DNA from: JAUUZT01 sp964654015
GTDB taxonomy: Bacteria > Chloroflexota > Dehalococcoidia > GIF9 > AB-539-J10
Direction: 5' to 3'
Assembly (NCBI GenBank): GCA_964654015.1
Contig: CAZZHQ010000007.1
Location: forward strand, 1-51,146
Length of the DNA: 51,146 nucleotides
This document shows, piece by piece, positions 25,305-34,380 of the stretch. The notes below the pieces were generated by a model. That model had not been told where the DNA came from. It was given only the letters and a program-made list of their open reading frames with translations, and did no database searches. The first letter of the stretch is position 1. Each line of letters starts with the position of its first letter. Made by a program: the position numbers and the translations under genes.

Positions 25305-26906
25305 ATGTTTTTTGATCTGATAATCAAAGGAGCAAAGGTAATTGATGGAACAGGTAGTCCGTGGTTCAAAAGAGATATCGGTATAGCTCAGGGTAAAATT
25401 AAATTTCTGGGTGAAGTCACTGTAGAGGCAAAGGAAATCATAAACGCTGAAGGATTGACGGTCTCTCCAGGTTTCGTTGACTTGCACAACCATAACGATC
25501 TAAGCGTACTAGCTTATCCGAATCTGGAAAGTCACCTTATGCAAGGAGTAACTACTTCAGTAACTGGTAACTGTGGATTGTCTATGGCTCCTCTAAATCC
25601 CAGTAACCTGCATTTACTGAGAACCTATCTCGCAGCATTCCTGAAACCAGACATCGATTACGGTTGGGATTGGCTATCAGTTAATGATTATTTTCAGAAA
25701 GTGGAAAAACAAGGTATTTCCATGAACCTCGTTCCTCTAGTCGGTCAGGGGACTATTCGCCTCGCCGTCAAAGGATTCGACTCGAACGCACCGTCACCTG
25801 AGGAAATGCTTAAAATGAAAAACCTCCTCAGACAGAGCCTTGAGGAGGGATGTTTCGGCATGTCGTCGGGTCTTTTCTATCCACCTGGCAGTTATTCCTC
25901 TACCGAAGAACTCATCGAATTAGCCAGTGTTTTAAAACAATATGGTGCTGTTTATACCATTCACCTCAGAAACGAAAGCAATAAATTAATAGAATCCTTA
26001 GAAGAAGCCATAAGGATTGCTGAAGAAAACGATATCCCTCTTGAAATATCGCACCACAAGGCAGCAGGCAGAGTGAACTGGGGCAAGGTGAATGGGGCTT
26101 TAAAATTGATGACAGAGGCCAGACAAAGGGGGGTCGAAGTCAACTGTGACGTATACCCGTACATCGCCGGCAGCACAATGATAAACTCTTTATTGCCGAC
26201 ATGGGTACTGGAGGGTGGCACAGCCAGGATGTTAGAACGACTGCAGAACAGAGAGGAAAGGAAAATAATAGAGGGAGAAATTGCTGAAGGAACAATGCAA
26301 GGAGAGAATTGGATAAAAACCATTGGCTGGAACAACATAATCATCGGTAGCTGCCCGGTAAATAATAAATACGAAGGGAAATCATTAGAGCAAATCTTTA
26401 AAGAAAAAGGTAGTTCCAAGACACCTTACCAGGCTTTCTTTGACTGGTTACTGGAGATATCTGGAGATGCTATCATGATACTGTTCGGTATGGATGAAGA
26501 TGATGTAAAGACAGTGATTTCCAGTCCATTATCCTCCATAATAACAGATGCATGGGCAACCTCTCCCAGTGGAGGTGGCAAACCACACCCTAGAGCATAT
26601 GGCACCTTCCCCAGAGCTATCCGAAAATATGTTAGAGAGGAGAAAGTCTTGACTCTGGAGGAAGCGATAAGAAAAATGACTTCTCTGCCCGCCATGAAAG
26701 TTGGCCTAAAAGATAGGGGCATCATTCGCGAGGGTTTCTGGGCCGATCTGCTTGTCTTCGATGCAGATAATATTAGTGACCGCGCCAGCTTTGCAGAACC
26801 CCATCAATATCCGGAAGGAATAAGCCATATTATCGTCAATGGACAAGTGGTGGCAAAGAATAGAAAACTGACTGGTGTACAAACAGGGAGAGTATTAGTC
26901 CGCTAA
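25305..26906 (+). CDS. N-acyl-D-amino-acid deacylase (D-aminoacylase) family amidohydrolase
   Basis: About 533 residues. The second ATG (25305) is chosen because AGGAG ends 6 bases before it, whereas it abuts the first ATG at 25299. The metal-binding HxH is in FVDLHNHND, the bridging cysteine is in VTGNCGLS, further ligands are in YTIHLRNES and LEISHHKAAG, and the catalytic aspartate region is ITDAWATSPSG. GFWADLLVFD closes the beta-sandwich. These are the landmarks of the D-aminoacylase/dihydroorotase-like family, which releases fatty acids or acetate from N-acyl-D-amino acids. It is followed by an MlrC-like peptidase and an MBL hydrolase on the same strand. Confidence 0.88.
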   Translation: MFFDLIIKGAKVIDGTGSPWFKRDIGIAQGKIKFLGEVTVEAKEIINAEGLTVSPGFVDLHNHNDLSVLAYPNLESHLMQGVTTSVTGNCGLSMAPLNPSNLHLLRTYLAAFLKPDIDYGWDWLSVNDYFQKVEKQGISMNLVPLVGQGTIRLAVKGFDSNAPSPEEMLKMKNLLRQSLEEGCFGMSSGLFYPPGSYSSTEELIELASVLKQYGAVYTIHLRNESNKLIESLEEAIRIAEENDIPLEISHHKAAGRVNWGKVNGALKLMTEARQRGVEVNCDVYPYIAGSTMINSLLPTWVLEGGTARMLERLQNREERKIIEGEIAEGTMQGENWIKTIGWNNIIIGSCPVNNKYEGKSLEQIFKEKGSSKTPYQAFFDWLLEISGDAIMILFGMDEDDVKTVISSPLSSIITDAWATSPSGGGKPHPRAYGTFPRAIRKYVREEKVLTLEEAIRKMTSLPAMKVGLKDRGIIREGFWADLLVFDADNISDRASFAEPHQYPEGISHIIVNGQVVAKNRKLTGVQTGRVLVR

Positions 26907-27028
26907 TTATTACCCATAGGCTAAGTGCTCAAATGCTGAAGATAATTTGCGCGTAGAACACATTCAATCACACTGAAACTAATAATACGGGTACTTTCTC
27001 AATAACATACTCATGGAGGTTCAGGAAC

Positions 27029-28519
27029 ATGACGAAAGGCAGAGTCCTTATTGCCGAATTTGAACACGAAACTAATTGCTTTTGTCTCGATACGACCGGT
27101 CGGAGACAGTTCGAAGAACGTCATCTCACAAGTGCTAAGAATGTGATTCCTTTCTTTAAAGGTACCCGAACGAATCTTGGTGGATTTATAGCGGCAATGG
27201 AAGAAGAAGATTTTGAAATAATCCCAGTGATAGCCGCCTCTGCCACACCAGGTGGCTTAGTTACAAAAGAAATGTTTGAATCCACGAAGAAGGAGATAGT
27301 CCAGGCAATAAATAGCATGGAAAATATCGACGGCATACTTCTTGACCTTCACGGTGCAATGGTCTCAGAAAACGAACCTGATGGAGAAGGGGCACTGCTA
27401 AAATCAATACGTAAGGCAGCAGGAGCTAAGTTGCCAATAATAAGCACTTTAGACCTTCATGCTAACGTAACAGACACTATGATAGAGAATGCAACCGCAT
27501 TTTTCCCTTATGAGAACTATCCCCACACCGACTGTTTTGAGCGAGGTTACGAGGCAGGTAAATGTATAGCAAGGGTAATAAGAGGGGAAATATCTCCCGT
27601 AATGAGGCTAAGGCAAATACCCATCCTGGCCCATACCATAGAAACAAGCAAAGCTCCCCACGTGGAATTACTTAACAGAGTTCATAAATGGGAGGATAAC
27701 CCCGGGGTCATCAATGTAGCAGTAATGCACGGATTTCCCTGGTCTGATATTCACGATGCTCAGATGTCCGTCATCGCTATCACTGATGGTGATGAAAGAT
27801 TAGCCAACGCCATCGTTGATGACATGGCAAAAGTAATCTGGGAAATGCGTGACAAATTCAAAAAGAAGTTTTTAACCCCTGAAGAGGCTGTCCAAGAAGC
27901 TATGGATTTCTCCTGCGGACCTGTTATTATCGCCGACGCCGCAGATAATCCAGGTGCTGGCGGCGGCGGCGACTCTACATTCATACTTAGCGCTTTAATG
28001 AGAGCAAAGGCCAAGAACGTGGGCATAGCGATCATTCCAGACCGAGAAGCCGTACAGAAAGCAATTAATTCAGGCGTAGGCTCTAAAATCACACTGAATT
28101 TGGGGGGCAAGTTGGGGCCAAAAGAAAAAACAGGCGGCCCTGTACGAGTTACAGCCATAGTGAAAACAATCACTGATGGAATATTTATCAACAAGGGACC
28201 AATGAGAAAAGGCATACTAAACAAGATAGGTCGCACAGTAGTTCTTGATGTTGATGGCATCGAAATAATCGTGCCGGAACATCGCATGCAACCCATTGAT
28301 GCCGAGATTTTCCGCCGAGTAGGCCTTGAACCAAGTGAAAAGAAGATATTAGTCTTGAAGTCAGTGGTACACTTTAAGGCTAGTTTTGGGCCGATGGCAA
28401 AGAAAATCCTATCCGTGAACACTCCGGCATATGCCTCTATGGATTTTGAATCCTTAAACTTCAAACATATTCGACACCCAATTTATCCCTTAAACAAAGA
28501 TTTTAGGTACACGATTTAG
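27029..28519 (+). CDS. M81-family metallopeptidase, microcystinase C (MlrC)-like
   Basis: A 496-residue member of the MlrC family. The opening AEFEHETNCFC carries the zinc-site HETN pattern, followed by DGILLDLHGAM, STLDLHANVT, YENYPHTD, and the DNPGAGGGGDST loop of the C-terminal domain. MlrC hydrolyses linearised microcystin, but most relatives act on unknown peptides or amides; 'MlrC-like' describes family only. GGAGGTTCAGGA precedes the ATG. The position between a D-aminoacylase and an MBL hydrolase suggests breakdown of unusual amides or D-amino-acid peptides. Confidence 0.88.
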   Translation: MTKGRVLIAEFEHETNCFCLDTTGRRQFEERHLTSAKNVIPFFKGTRTNLGGFIAAMEEEDFEIIPVIAASATPGGLVTKEMFESTKKEIVQAINSMENIDGILLDLHGAMVSENEPDGEGALLKSIRKAAGAKLPIISTLDLHANVTDTMIENATAFFPYENYPHTDCFERGYEAGKCIARVIRGEISPVMRLRQIPILAHTIETSKAPHVELLNRVHKWEDNPGVINVAVMHGFPWSDIHDAQMSVIAITDGDERLANAIVDDMAKVIWEMRDKFKKKFLTPEEAVQEAMDFSCGPVIIADAADNPGAGGGGDSTFILSALMRAKAKNVGIAIIPDREAVQKAINSGVGSKITLNLGGKLGPKEKTGGPVRVTAIVKTITDGIFINKGPMRKGILNKIGRTVVLDVDGIEIIVPEHRMQPIDAEIFRRVGLEPSEKKILVLKSVVHFKASFGPMAKKILSVNTPAYASMDFESLNFKHIRHPIYPLNKDFRYTI

Positions 28520-28556
28520 GAGATTAATACTAATCAGACAAGGAGAGATACAGGAT

Positions 28557-29468
28557 ATGGAAGAAAAGATAAAACAGGCAAGCAAAGTAGCAATAACGAC
28601 CCTGCTGGTGAATAATTCTGGATTTGAGCCAAACTTCACAGCTCAACATGGAGTCTCATTTCTGATAGAAGTAACAGTAGGAAAAAGTACAAAGAGGATT
28701 CTATTTGATACTGGACCATCCGCTGAAGTAGTTGCCCATAATATGAAATGCCTGGAAATTAAGCCAGATACGATAGATATGATAGCTTTATCCCATTGCC
28801 ATTATGATCACACAGGTGGTCTGGTAGGAACACTAAAGGAAATACAAGGGCATGATATACCAATACTGGCTCACCCCAGTTTATTTGACGTTCATCTAGT
28901 TGCTGGCTCTGGCCCTAAACCTAGAAATTGGCTGCCAAGACCAATTGGAATGATCGGCGAGAATACAGAGGAGAATATAAGAAAGCATGGTGGATATCCA
29001 ACTCTGGTATCCAAGCCTTTCGAATTGATGCCTGGAGTACTTTGGGCCGGGGAGATAGAAAGAGTGACCGATTTTGAAAAGGCACCGACTCTCGTCACCC
29101 GTATTATTAGAGACGGAGAGGTCTTAAATGACCCTATTATTGATGATACCTCACTAGCGATCAACGTTGCTGGTGCCGGATTATTCGTGGTCTCAGGATG
29201 TTCCCACTCCGGAATAGTCAATATAGTGAAACAGTGTATCAAATTCAGTCAGGTAGAGAGAGTCAAGGCAGTAATAGGTGGATTCCATCTGATGAATGCC
29301 AGCGAAGATAGAATTGAAAAAACTATAAGAGCTTTAAAGGAACTGCATGTTGAGAATATTTATAGCGGGCATTGCACCGGCTTCAAAGCGCAGGCCGCTA
29401 TATACCATGAATTCGGAGACGCCTTTGAAGAGCTCTACGTTGGGAAGGTTATTCGTTCTGACACATGA
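28557..29468 (+). CDS. MBL-fold metallohydrolase (MJ0301/dihydropteroate-like branch)
   Basis: 303 residues. The metallo-beta-lactamase motif is SHCHYDHTGGL (about 80-90), followed by GCSHSGIVNIV and GGFHLMNA, which together supply the remaining metal ligands. The LFDTGPS opening and GGFHL are typical of the branch annotated as 7,8-dihydropterin-6-yl-methyl-aminobenzene-ribofuranosyl phosphate synthase-like. That named activity belongs to methanogens and should not be assumed here. It lies 37 bases downstream of the MlrC-like gene, so it is probably the third gene of a catabolic operon. Confidence 0.85.
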   Translation: MEEKIKQASKVAITTLLVNNSGFEPNFTAQHGVSFLIEVTVGKSTKRILFDTGPSAEVVAHNMKCLEIKPDTIDMIALSHCHYDHTGGLVGTLKEIQGHDIPILAHPSLFDVHLVAGSGPKPRNWLPRPIGMIGENTEENIRKHGGYPTLVSKPFELMPGVLWAGEIERVTDFEKAPTLVTRIIRDGEVLNDPIIDDTSLAINVAGAGLFVVSGCSHSGIVNIVKQCIKFSQVERVKAVIGGFHLMNASEDRIEKTIRALKELHVENIYSGHCTGFKAQAAIYHEFGDAFEELYVGKVIRSDT

Positions 29469-29554
29469 TACTGGTAGTTTGCCCAACTACAATTCTCAGG
29501 TTCTATCGATATTACTACCCTGAGAGAATAAATAATAGTTAGGGAGGGTATGAC

Positions 29555-30148
29555 ATGGAGCTTTCTCCTTTAGCAAAAGAAAGGTTGGCTAGAATAGGCA
29601 ATTTATCTCCTGAGGAAAGCAAACTTCTAGAACTGAACAGGAAACTAGAATCACTTCTTTCGCAGTATTTCACAGATATAATAACTTCTGAAGACCTCTG
29701 GAAAAAAGTCAAAGAACTCAAAGAGCAGAGAGATAGTACCGTCCCTGCTCAAGCTCAAGCTAAACTACTTAATTCACTTCGCTTACAGATGAGCAACGAT
29801 GATTTGAAACAACGCCGTATCGCTATACTGGCCTTGGAGACAATCAAAAACGAGCAGAAATATACAGAAATTGAGACGCATTTTAATTCTATAGAGTCTA
29901 TACGTATAAAGTACACACAGAGTAAAGAGCAAGGCTTTGAGCAACTTAAATCAGGCATGGAAGCTCAACTACAGGCAGCAGTTCAACAAGCCGGCAGACA
30001 AGGCGTGAATGTAGATATAAACAGATCTCTAGAAGCAAATGTAAAAAACAGCCAGCAATGGAAATCCTTCATCTCGGAACTTGAAAACAATGCCGAGGCA
30101 ATGTTTAGTGAGTTAATAGATAGGATGAAAGAGCTTATAGTCGTCTGA
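29555..30148 (+). CDS. conserved-looking helical protein of unknown function
   Basis: A 197-residue soluble protein that I do not recognise. It is rich in Lys, Glu, Gln and Leu, and is almost entirely predicted helix with coiled-coil-like heptads (about 20-65 and 95-135). An Ala/Gln-rich stretch (AQLQAAVQQAGRQGVNVDINRSL) lies near residues 140-165. There is no signal peptide or membrane segment. A good GGGAGG-type site precedes the ATG. It stands alone between the MBL gene and mtnP on the same strand. It could be a structural or scaffold protein. Confidence 0.6.
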   Translation: MELSPLAKERLARIGNLSPEESKLLELNRKLESLLSQYFTDIITSEDLWKKVKELKEQRDSTVPAQAQAKLLNSLRLQMSNDDLKQRRIAILALETIKNEQKYTEIETHFNSIESIRIKYTQSKEQGFEQLKSGMEAQLQAAVQQAGRQGVNVDINRSLEANVKNSQQWKSFISELENNAEAMFSELIDRMKELIVV

Positions 30149-30223
30149 AGCCTGTCAATTCAGAATTCCTGTTGTTTTAAACAAACGCTCAATCAACATT
30201 TTACCTGTGACTCTACAACAAAA

Positions 30224-30287
30224 AGTAGCAGGAATGCTACTGTACCGTATATGGTATACTGCTTAATAGCAGCTGTCACCGGTATAC
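30224..30287 (+). promoter_or_regulatory. promoter region with stacked dyads upstream of mtnP
   Basis: A 7-bp inverted repeat AGTAGCA-GGAA-TGCTACT (30224-30241) lies where a -35 would be for TATACT (30255-30260). CTGCT-TAAT-AGCAG (30259-30272) lies directly downstream, and GGTATAC is repeated at 30253-30259 and 30281-30287. This looks like a regulated promoter for the methyl-cycle run. No SAM or SAH riboswitch pattern was recognised. Confidence 0.35.
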
Positions 30288-30318
30288 GTATGAAGTAGTT
30301 TAGGTAAAGAAAAGTTTA

Positions 30319-31185
30319 ATGACTAAAGCAAGAATAGGGATTATAGGGGGTTCCGGTTTATATAATATAGAGGGGCTAACCGACATAGAAGAGGTGTCAC
30401 TGAATACACCGTTCGGTAAGCCAAGTGCAGCTATAATTATAGGCAATTTGGAGGGAATAGAAATAGCCTTTCTCCCGAGGCATGGCAAATGGCATCAAAT
30501 AAGTCCCTCTCAGTTACCAGCTAGAGCTAATATCTATGCCCTGAAATCATTGGGGGTGGATAGAATTATCTCAGTCAGCGCTGTAGGCAGTCTAAAAGAG
30601 AAAATATCGCCACGGGATATTGTCATTCCAGACCAACTAATCGACCGAACAAGAATGAGAGAGAGTAGTTTTTTTAACGACGGATTAGTAGCTCACATCG
30701 CTTTTGCTGAACCTTTCTGTCCAGTATTAATTCAAATCCTTTCCGAGGCAGCTCTAGCAGCAGGAACAAAAGTACATCAAGGAGGTACTTATATTGCCAT
30801 AGAGGGGCCTCAATTTTCTACAAAGGCGGAGTCACAGCTTTACCGCTCCTGGAATGCCGACATAATAGGTATGACGGCTCTCCCAGAGGCCAAACTAGCA
30901 AGAGAAGCCGAAATATGCTACGCCACTCTTTCCATAGTCACCGATTATGACTGCTGGCACGAAACACATGAATCAGTCAGCACAGAAATGATAATAAGTA
31001 ATCTAAGACATGGCATCACGAAAACCAGCCAGATCCTGCGAACAGTAATCTCTAAGATTCCCCAAACACGTGACTGTATCTGCGCTACCGCTCTCGAAAA
31101 AGCTATGATAACTTCATCGGGACATATACCAGCGAAGACAAGACGTGATTTAAATCTGCTTATCGGCAAGTATCTTTCCCAGTGA
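30319..31185 (+). CDS. mtnP: S-methyl-5'-thioadenosine phosphorylase
   Basis: A 288-residue purine phosphorylase of the MTAP type. Motifs: IGIIGGSGLYNIEGL (phosphate-binding, about 6-20), FLPRHGKWH, ARANIYALKSLGVDRIISVSAVGSLKE, IAIEGPQFSTKAES and the substrate-contact IGMTALPEAKLAREAEICYATLSIVTDYDCW. It splits MTA to adenine and methylthioribose-1-phosphate, removing a by-product of SAM-dependent polyamine or radical chemistry. It opens a plus-strand run that also holds S-adenosylhomocysteinase and SAM synthetase. Confidence 0.93.
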   Translation: MTKARIGIIGGSGLYNIEGLTDIEEVSLNTPFGKPSAAIIIGNLEGIEIAFLPRHGKWHQISPSQLPARANIYALKSLGVDRIISVSAVGSLKEKISPRDIVIPDQLIDRTRMRESSFFNDGLVAHIAFAEPFCPVLIQILSEAALAAGTKVHQGGTYIAIEGPQFSTKAESQLYRSWNADIIGMTALPEAKLAREAEICYATLSIVTDYDCWHETHESVSTEMIISNLRHGITKTSQILRTVISKIPQTRDCICATALEKAMITSSGHIPAKTRRDLNLLIGKYLSQ

Positions 31186-31206
31186 TGTGGAGAAAGTTCC
31201 AGAACA

Positions 31207-31728
31207 ATGAAAATCACCCTAAGACCATCAAATGATATAGCTAAAGAAATAATGAAAGAGATAGAAGAGCAAGTTAAACTTGTTTTTCATTGCCCCATAA
31301 CAATAAAAACAGGCTTAAATCACTTATCTCATGCCTATAACTCTCAGAGAAATCAATATCTCGCATCAACCTTGCTAGAGTCATTGGCTACCGACAAAAA
31401 AGGGGATGATGAAAAAATAATAGGTATAGTTGAGGTAGACCTCTATTGCAGCCACCTCAGTTATATTTTCGGCGAGGCAGATTTTAACTCTAGTACGGCT
31501 ATTATGTCACTATATCGATTAAGGCAAGAATACTATGGTCTGCCAGCAGATAAAAATTTATTTATCACAAGAGCCTCTAAAGAAACAATTCACGAATTGG
31601 GACATACCTTTGGACTACAGCATTGCTCTAACCTGACATGTGTCATGCATTATTCTAATAGCCTGGCTGATACCGACTGGAAAGAGATTTACTTCTGCGA
31701 AAAATGTCGTCCCAAGTTAAGAATATGA
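31207..31728 (+). CDS. amzA: archaemetzincin (M54) metalloprotease
   Basis: A 173-residue zinc protease. The extended metzincin motif HELGHTFGLQH is followed by the family-specific Cys pattern: HC, SNLTC, VM (the Met-turn), and then after 16 residues CEKC, which binds a second structural zinc. Archaemetzincins are common in archaea and scattered in bacteria; physiological substrates are unknown. A GGAGAAAG site precedes the ATG. The last codons overlap the next gene's ATGA, so translation is coupled. Confidence 0.9.
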   Translation: MKITLRPSNDIAKEIMKEIEEQVKLVFHCPITIKTGLNHLSHAYNSQRNQYLASTLLESLATDKKGDDEKIIGIVEVDLYCSHLSYIFGEADFNSSTAIMSLYRLRQEYYGLPADKNLFITRASKETIHELGHTFGLQHCSNLTCVMHYSNSLADTDWKEIYFCEKCRPKLRI

Positions 31729-32735
31729 ACGAAAGTAACTTACCTCCGGTTGCTGAGGCTTTACTCCGACCACAGGCTTACCCTCATAAGACTGGAGAGA
31801 TTAAATTAGTCCAAACACAAATGTCCTTTGTTTTTCTCACTGGTGAGTTCGTATACAAAGTGAAAAAAGCAGTTAACCTAGGATACCTGGACTACACCAC
31901 CCTGGAGAAACGCCACTTTTTTTGTCACCAAGAACTCAAACTAAATCGTCGACTTTGCCCCAACGCCTATCTCGATGTGGTAGTCATCAATAAAGACAAG
32001 GATAACATCCACATCAACGGGAAAGGCGAACCTATTGAATATGCTACTAAAATGAGTCAGTTGCCTCGAGAGCAAATGATGGATGTCCTGTTACGTAGCG
32101 GACAACTAAACCAGGAGATGATAACACGGGTAGCAGAAAAGTTAGCCGGCTTTCACCATGAAACTGAAACAAACCTAGAGATCTCTGCCTTTGGTAAAAC
32201 CGAAACCATCTCCCAGAACAACCAGGAGAATTTTCGCCAAACTGAGAAGTACATCGGAATTAGTATATTATCACCACAATACAACCGAATCCTGAACTAC
32301 ACAACAGGGTTCATCAATACTCAGGGTACTCTATTTCATAATCGAATCCAGGAAGGCAGGATAAAGGACTGTCACGGAGATCTTCATGCTGCTCATATAT
32401 GTTTTACCAACGATATCTGCATTTATGATTGTATTGAATTCAACGACAGGTTCAGATACTCAGATGTGGCTTCAGAGGTTGCTTTTCTAGCTATGGATTT
32501 AGACCGATACCAGAAACCTGACCTATCTCTTCACTTCATAAACGCCTACGTAGAGCAATCAAAAGATATTGATTTATTAAAGCTGCTTAATTTTTATAAA
32601 TGTTACCGTGCCTGTGTAAGAGGCAAAGTGGAAAGTTTCAAACAGGATGATCCTCATATACCCGCCGATGAGAAAGCCCGAGCTTTAATTGTTGCCAGAA
32701 AGTATTTCGATCTTGCTGAATCATATACATTTTGA
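31725..32735 (+). CDS. aminoglycoside-phosphotransferase-like kinase (COG2187 type)
   Basis: About 336 residues from the ATG at 31725, which overlaps the previous stop as ATGA. The kinase-like fold shows MSFVFLTGEFVYKVKKAVNLGYLDYTTLEKRHFFCHQELKLNRRL, where YKVKK supplies the ATP-binding lysine. The catalytic loop reads CHGDLHAAHICF (HGD.H type) and the metal aspartate is in IEFNDRFRYSD. COG2187 proteins usually carry a C-terminal P-loop kinase domain; here that domain is the separate next gene. The substrate is unknown. It is not an antibiotic-resistance gene on present evidence. Confidence 0.8.
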   Translation: MNESNLPPVAEALLRPQAYPHKTGEIKLVQTQMSFVFLTGEFVYKVKKAVNLGYLDYTTLEKRHFFCHQELKLNRRLCPNAYLDVVVINKDKDNIHINGKGEPIEYATKMSQLPREQMMDVLLRSGQLNQEMITRVAEKLAGFHHETETNLEISAFGKTETISQNNQENFRQTEKYIGISILSPQYNRILNYTTGFINTQGTLFHNRIQEGRIKDCHGDLHAAHICFTNDICIYDCIEFNDRFRYSDVASEVAFLAMDLDRYQKPDLSLHFINAYVEQSKDIDLLKLLNFYKCYRACVRGKVESFKQDDPHIPADEKARALIVARKYFDLAESYTF

Positions 32736-32745
32736 GAGAGGACAC

Positions 32746-33390
32746 TTGAAAAAACCATTCAGAAAATACGTAGAAACCACATTGAGAGAAAATAGCCTGG
32801 TTATCACCTGTGGCCTCCCGGGCACATGGAAAACTGAAATAAGCGAAGAGTTATCAAAACTGAAAGGATACACCATCCTCCGCACTGATTTAATTAGGAG
32901 GAATCTATTAAAAAATGAGGATATCTTCGATGAGAAAGTAGCCTCTAACATGGATAAGAGGAGGATGATATACGAGGAAATGTTTCGACTAACGGAGGAA
33001 CTTTTCATAAAAGTTGACAGCGTGATACTTGATGCTACTTTCATCACCCAATCACTTAGAAAGCAAGCGGCTGCCATGGCAGCCAAATATAATAAGACGT
33101 TTGTTATTCTCCAAACCAGTTGCCCGCAGGAGATTGCCATAGAGCGGATACTGAAACGCAGCAGAGAGAACTACGAATCAAACGCACTAACCGAGCAAGC
33201 CTACCTGAATAATAAAAATAAATTTGAGGAAGTAGTACTGGACGACCTGAAGCCACTGAATACAAAGCCTGATATTATCCATTTGATTGTTGATACAAGT
33301 AAAGATACGCCTGAAGACTGGTATATCATCGGCACAGAGAGAAAACAGGATATCGAAACACTCACCCGACACTCCAGCAAAATTGAATAA
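32746..33390 (+). CDS. P-loop kinase/ATPase (COG0645 type)
   Basis: About 215 residues from the TTG at 32746, which follows an AGAGAGGA site; an ATG at 32689 lies inside the previous gene and is less likely. The P-loop is GLPGTWKTEIS, LRTDLIRRNL follows (a nucleotide-kinase-like LID/substrate strand), VILDATFITQSLRKQAAAMA resembles the Walker B region, and ILKRSRENYESNA supplies arginines. Such domains are normally fused to the COG2187 kinase-like domain, which precedes it here by 10 bases. The two products probably act as one unit. Confidence 0.78.
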   Translation: MKKPFRKYVETTLRENSLVITCGLPGTWKTEISEELSKLKGYTILRTDLIRRNLLKNEDIFDEKVASNMDKRRMIYEEMFRLTEELFIKVDSVILDATFITQSLRKQAAAMAAKYNKTFVILQTSCPQEIAIERILKRSRENYESNALTEQAYLNNKNKFEEVVLDDLKPLNTKPDIIHLIVDTSKDTPEDWYIIGTERKQDIETLTRHSSKIE

Positions 33391-33449
33391 TTCTTGATAC
33401 CTATGAATAATGCTATAGCAATAAGCGATAAAGTGTTAAGAACATTAAA

Positions 33450-34349
33450 GTGAAAATAGATTTACACATCCACACCAGAACCTGCTCAGACGGAAACCTC
33501 TCTATCGAAGAGGTGTTCAAAGAGGCGAAAGCTAGAAATATAAACTTAATAGCCATAACTGACCACGATTCTATAGATTGTCAGGAAAGGGCTATTGTCC
33601 TGGCAAAGGATTCTAGCATTTCCTACATCACTGGAGTTGAATTAAATGTAACATTCAACTACCCCGAAGAAAACAGGAATATTTCCCTGGATTTATTGGG
33701 TTATCAATACGATATTAACAATAAGAACCTGAAAGACAAGCTCCAGTTAATTAAGGAACACAGAAAACGGAGGGGTTACCTGATTTTTGAGAGGCTGAAT
33801 GCTGAGTTTAACAAAGAAGGCATCAAACAACTCAGTGAACAAGATATCGACAATATACAAGCAAATGCTGACGGAGTATTCGGGCGACCACATATAGCAG
33901 AATATTTAATTAAACAAGGCATAGTAGAAAATATACAAGAGGCGTTTGAAAAATATCTGGTCAAATGCAATATACCCAAATACCCGCTCTCACTTGCTGA
34001 AGCATCAAACCTAATCAGGAACGCCGGCGGCAGGCTAATACTTGCACATCCCAACGACCCAAACGGAACATCATTGTTAAGCATTACACCAGTATTGGAA
34101 GCACAAACGAAAATTATTAAAACATGCATGCTAGAATATATCGATGGAATAGAGTGCTGGCATATACGAAACAATGCAAAGACAACTGCACATTACATTA
34201 AGTTTAGTAAAAGGAATAAGTTATTAATGACAGGAGGTAGTGATTGTCATCAAAGACCTCTTGTTATGGGAACAATAGACATTCCTGATTGGGTCGCGAC
34301 TCAGTTCGGATTTCAACGTGTAAATATCCCCGGAGCCAAGCTTGGTTGA
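33450..34349 (+). CDS. PHP-domain phosphoesterase
   Basis: A 299-residue protein with the complete PHP metal-site series: DLHIHTRTCSDG (about 3-14), AITDHDSI, GVELNV, GRPHIAEYLI, LILAHPNDP, GIECWHIRNN and GGSDCHQ. The order and length match the YciV/RnaAM group and related nucleoside-3',5'-bisphosphate phosphatases, which clear short RNA ends or pAp. The exact substrate is not determined. pAp or S-adenosyl by-product clearance would fit the adjacent methyl-cycle genes, but this is inference. GTG start. Confidence 0.85.
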   Translation: MKIDLHIHTRTCSDGNLSIEEVFKEAKARNINLIAITDHDSIDCQERAIVLAKDSSISYITGVELNVTFNYPEENRNISLDLLGYQYDINNKNLKDKLQLIKEHRKRRGYLIFERLNAEFNKEGIKQLSEQDIDNIQANADGVFGRPHIAEYLIKQGIVENIQEAFEKYLVKCNIPKYPLSLAEASNLIRNAGGRLILAHPNDPNGTSLLSITPVLEAQTKIIKTCMLEYIDGIECWHIRNNAKTTAHYIKFSKRNKLLMTGGSDCHQRPLVMGTIDIPDWVATQFGFQRVNIPGAKLG

Positions 34350-34380
34350 ATAAATATAAGATACAGAGGTAATAGCAAGA

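Noticed and set aside
25212..25493. 93-codon minus-strand frame across the D-aminoacylase start
   Set aside because: It is antisense to a well-supported gene and its promoter, with no recognisable domain.
31725..32735. Aminoglycoside resistance gene
   Set aside because: The fold is phosphotransferase-like, but the sequence matches the COG2187 housekeeping type and is linked to a P-loop partner; no resistance context.
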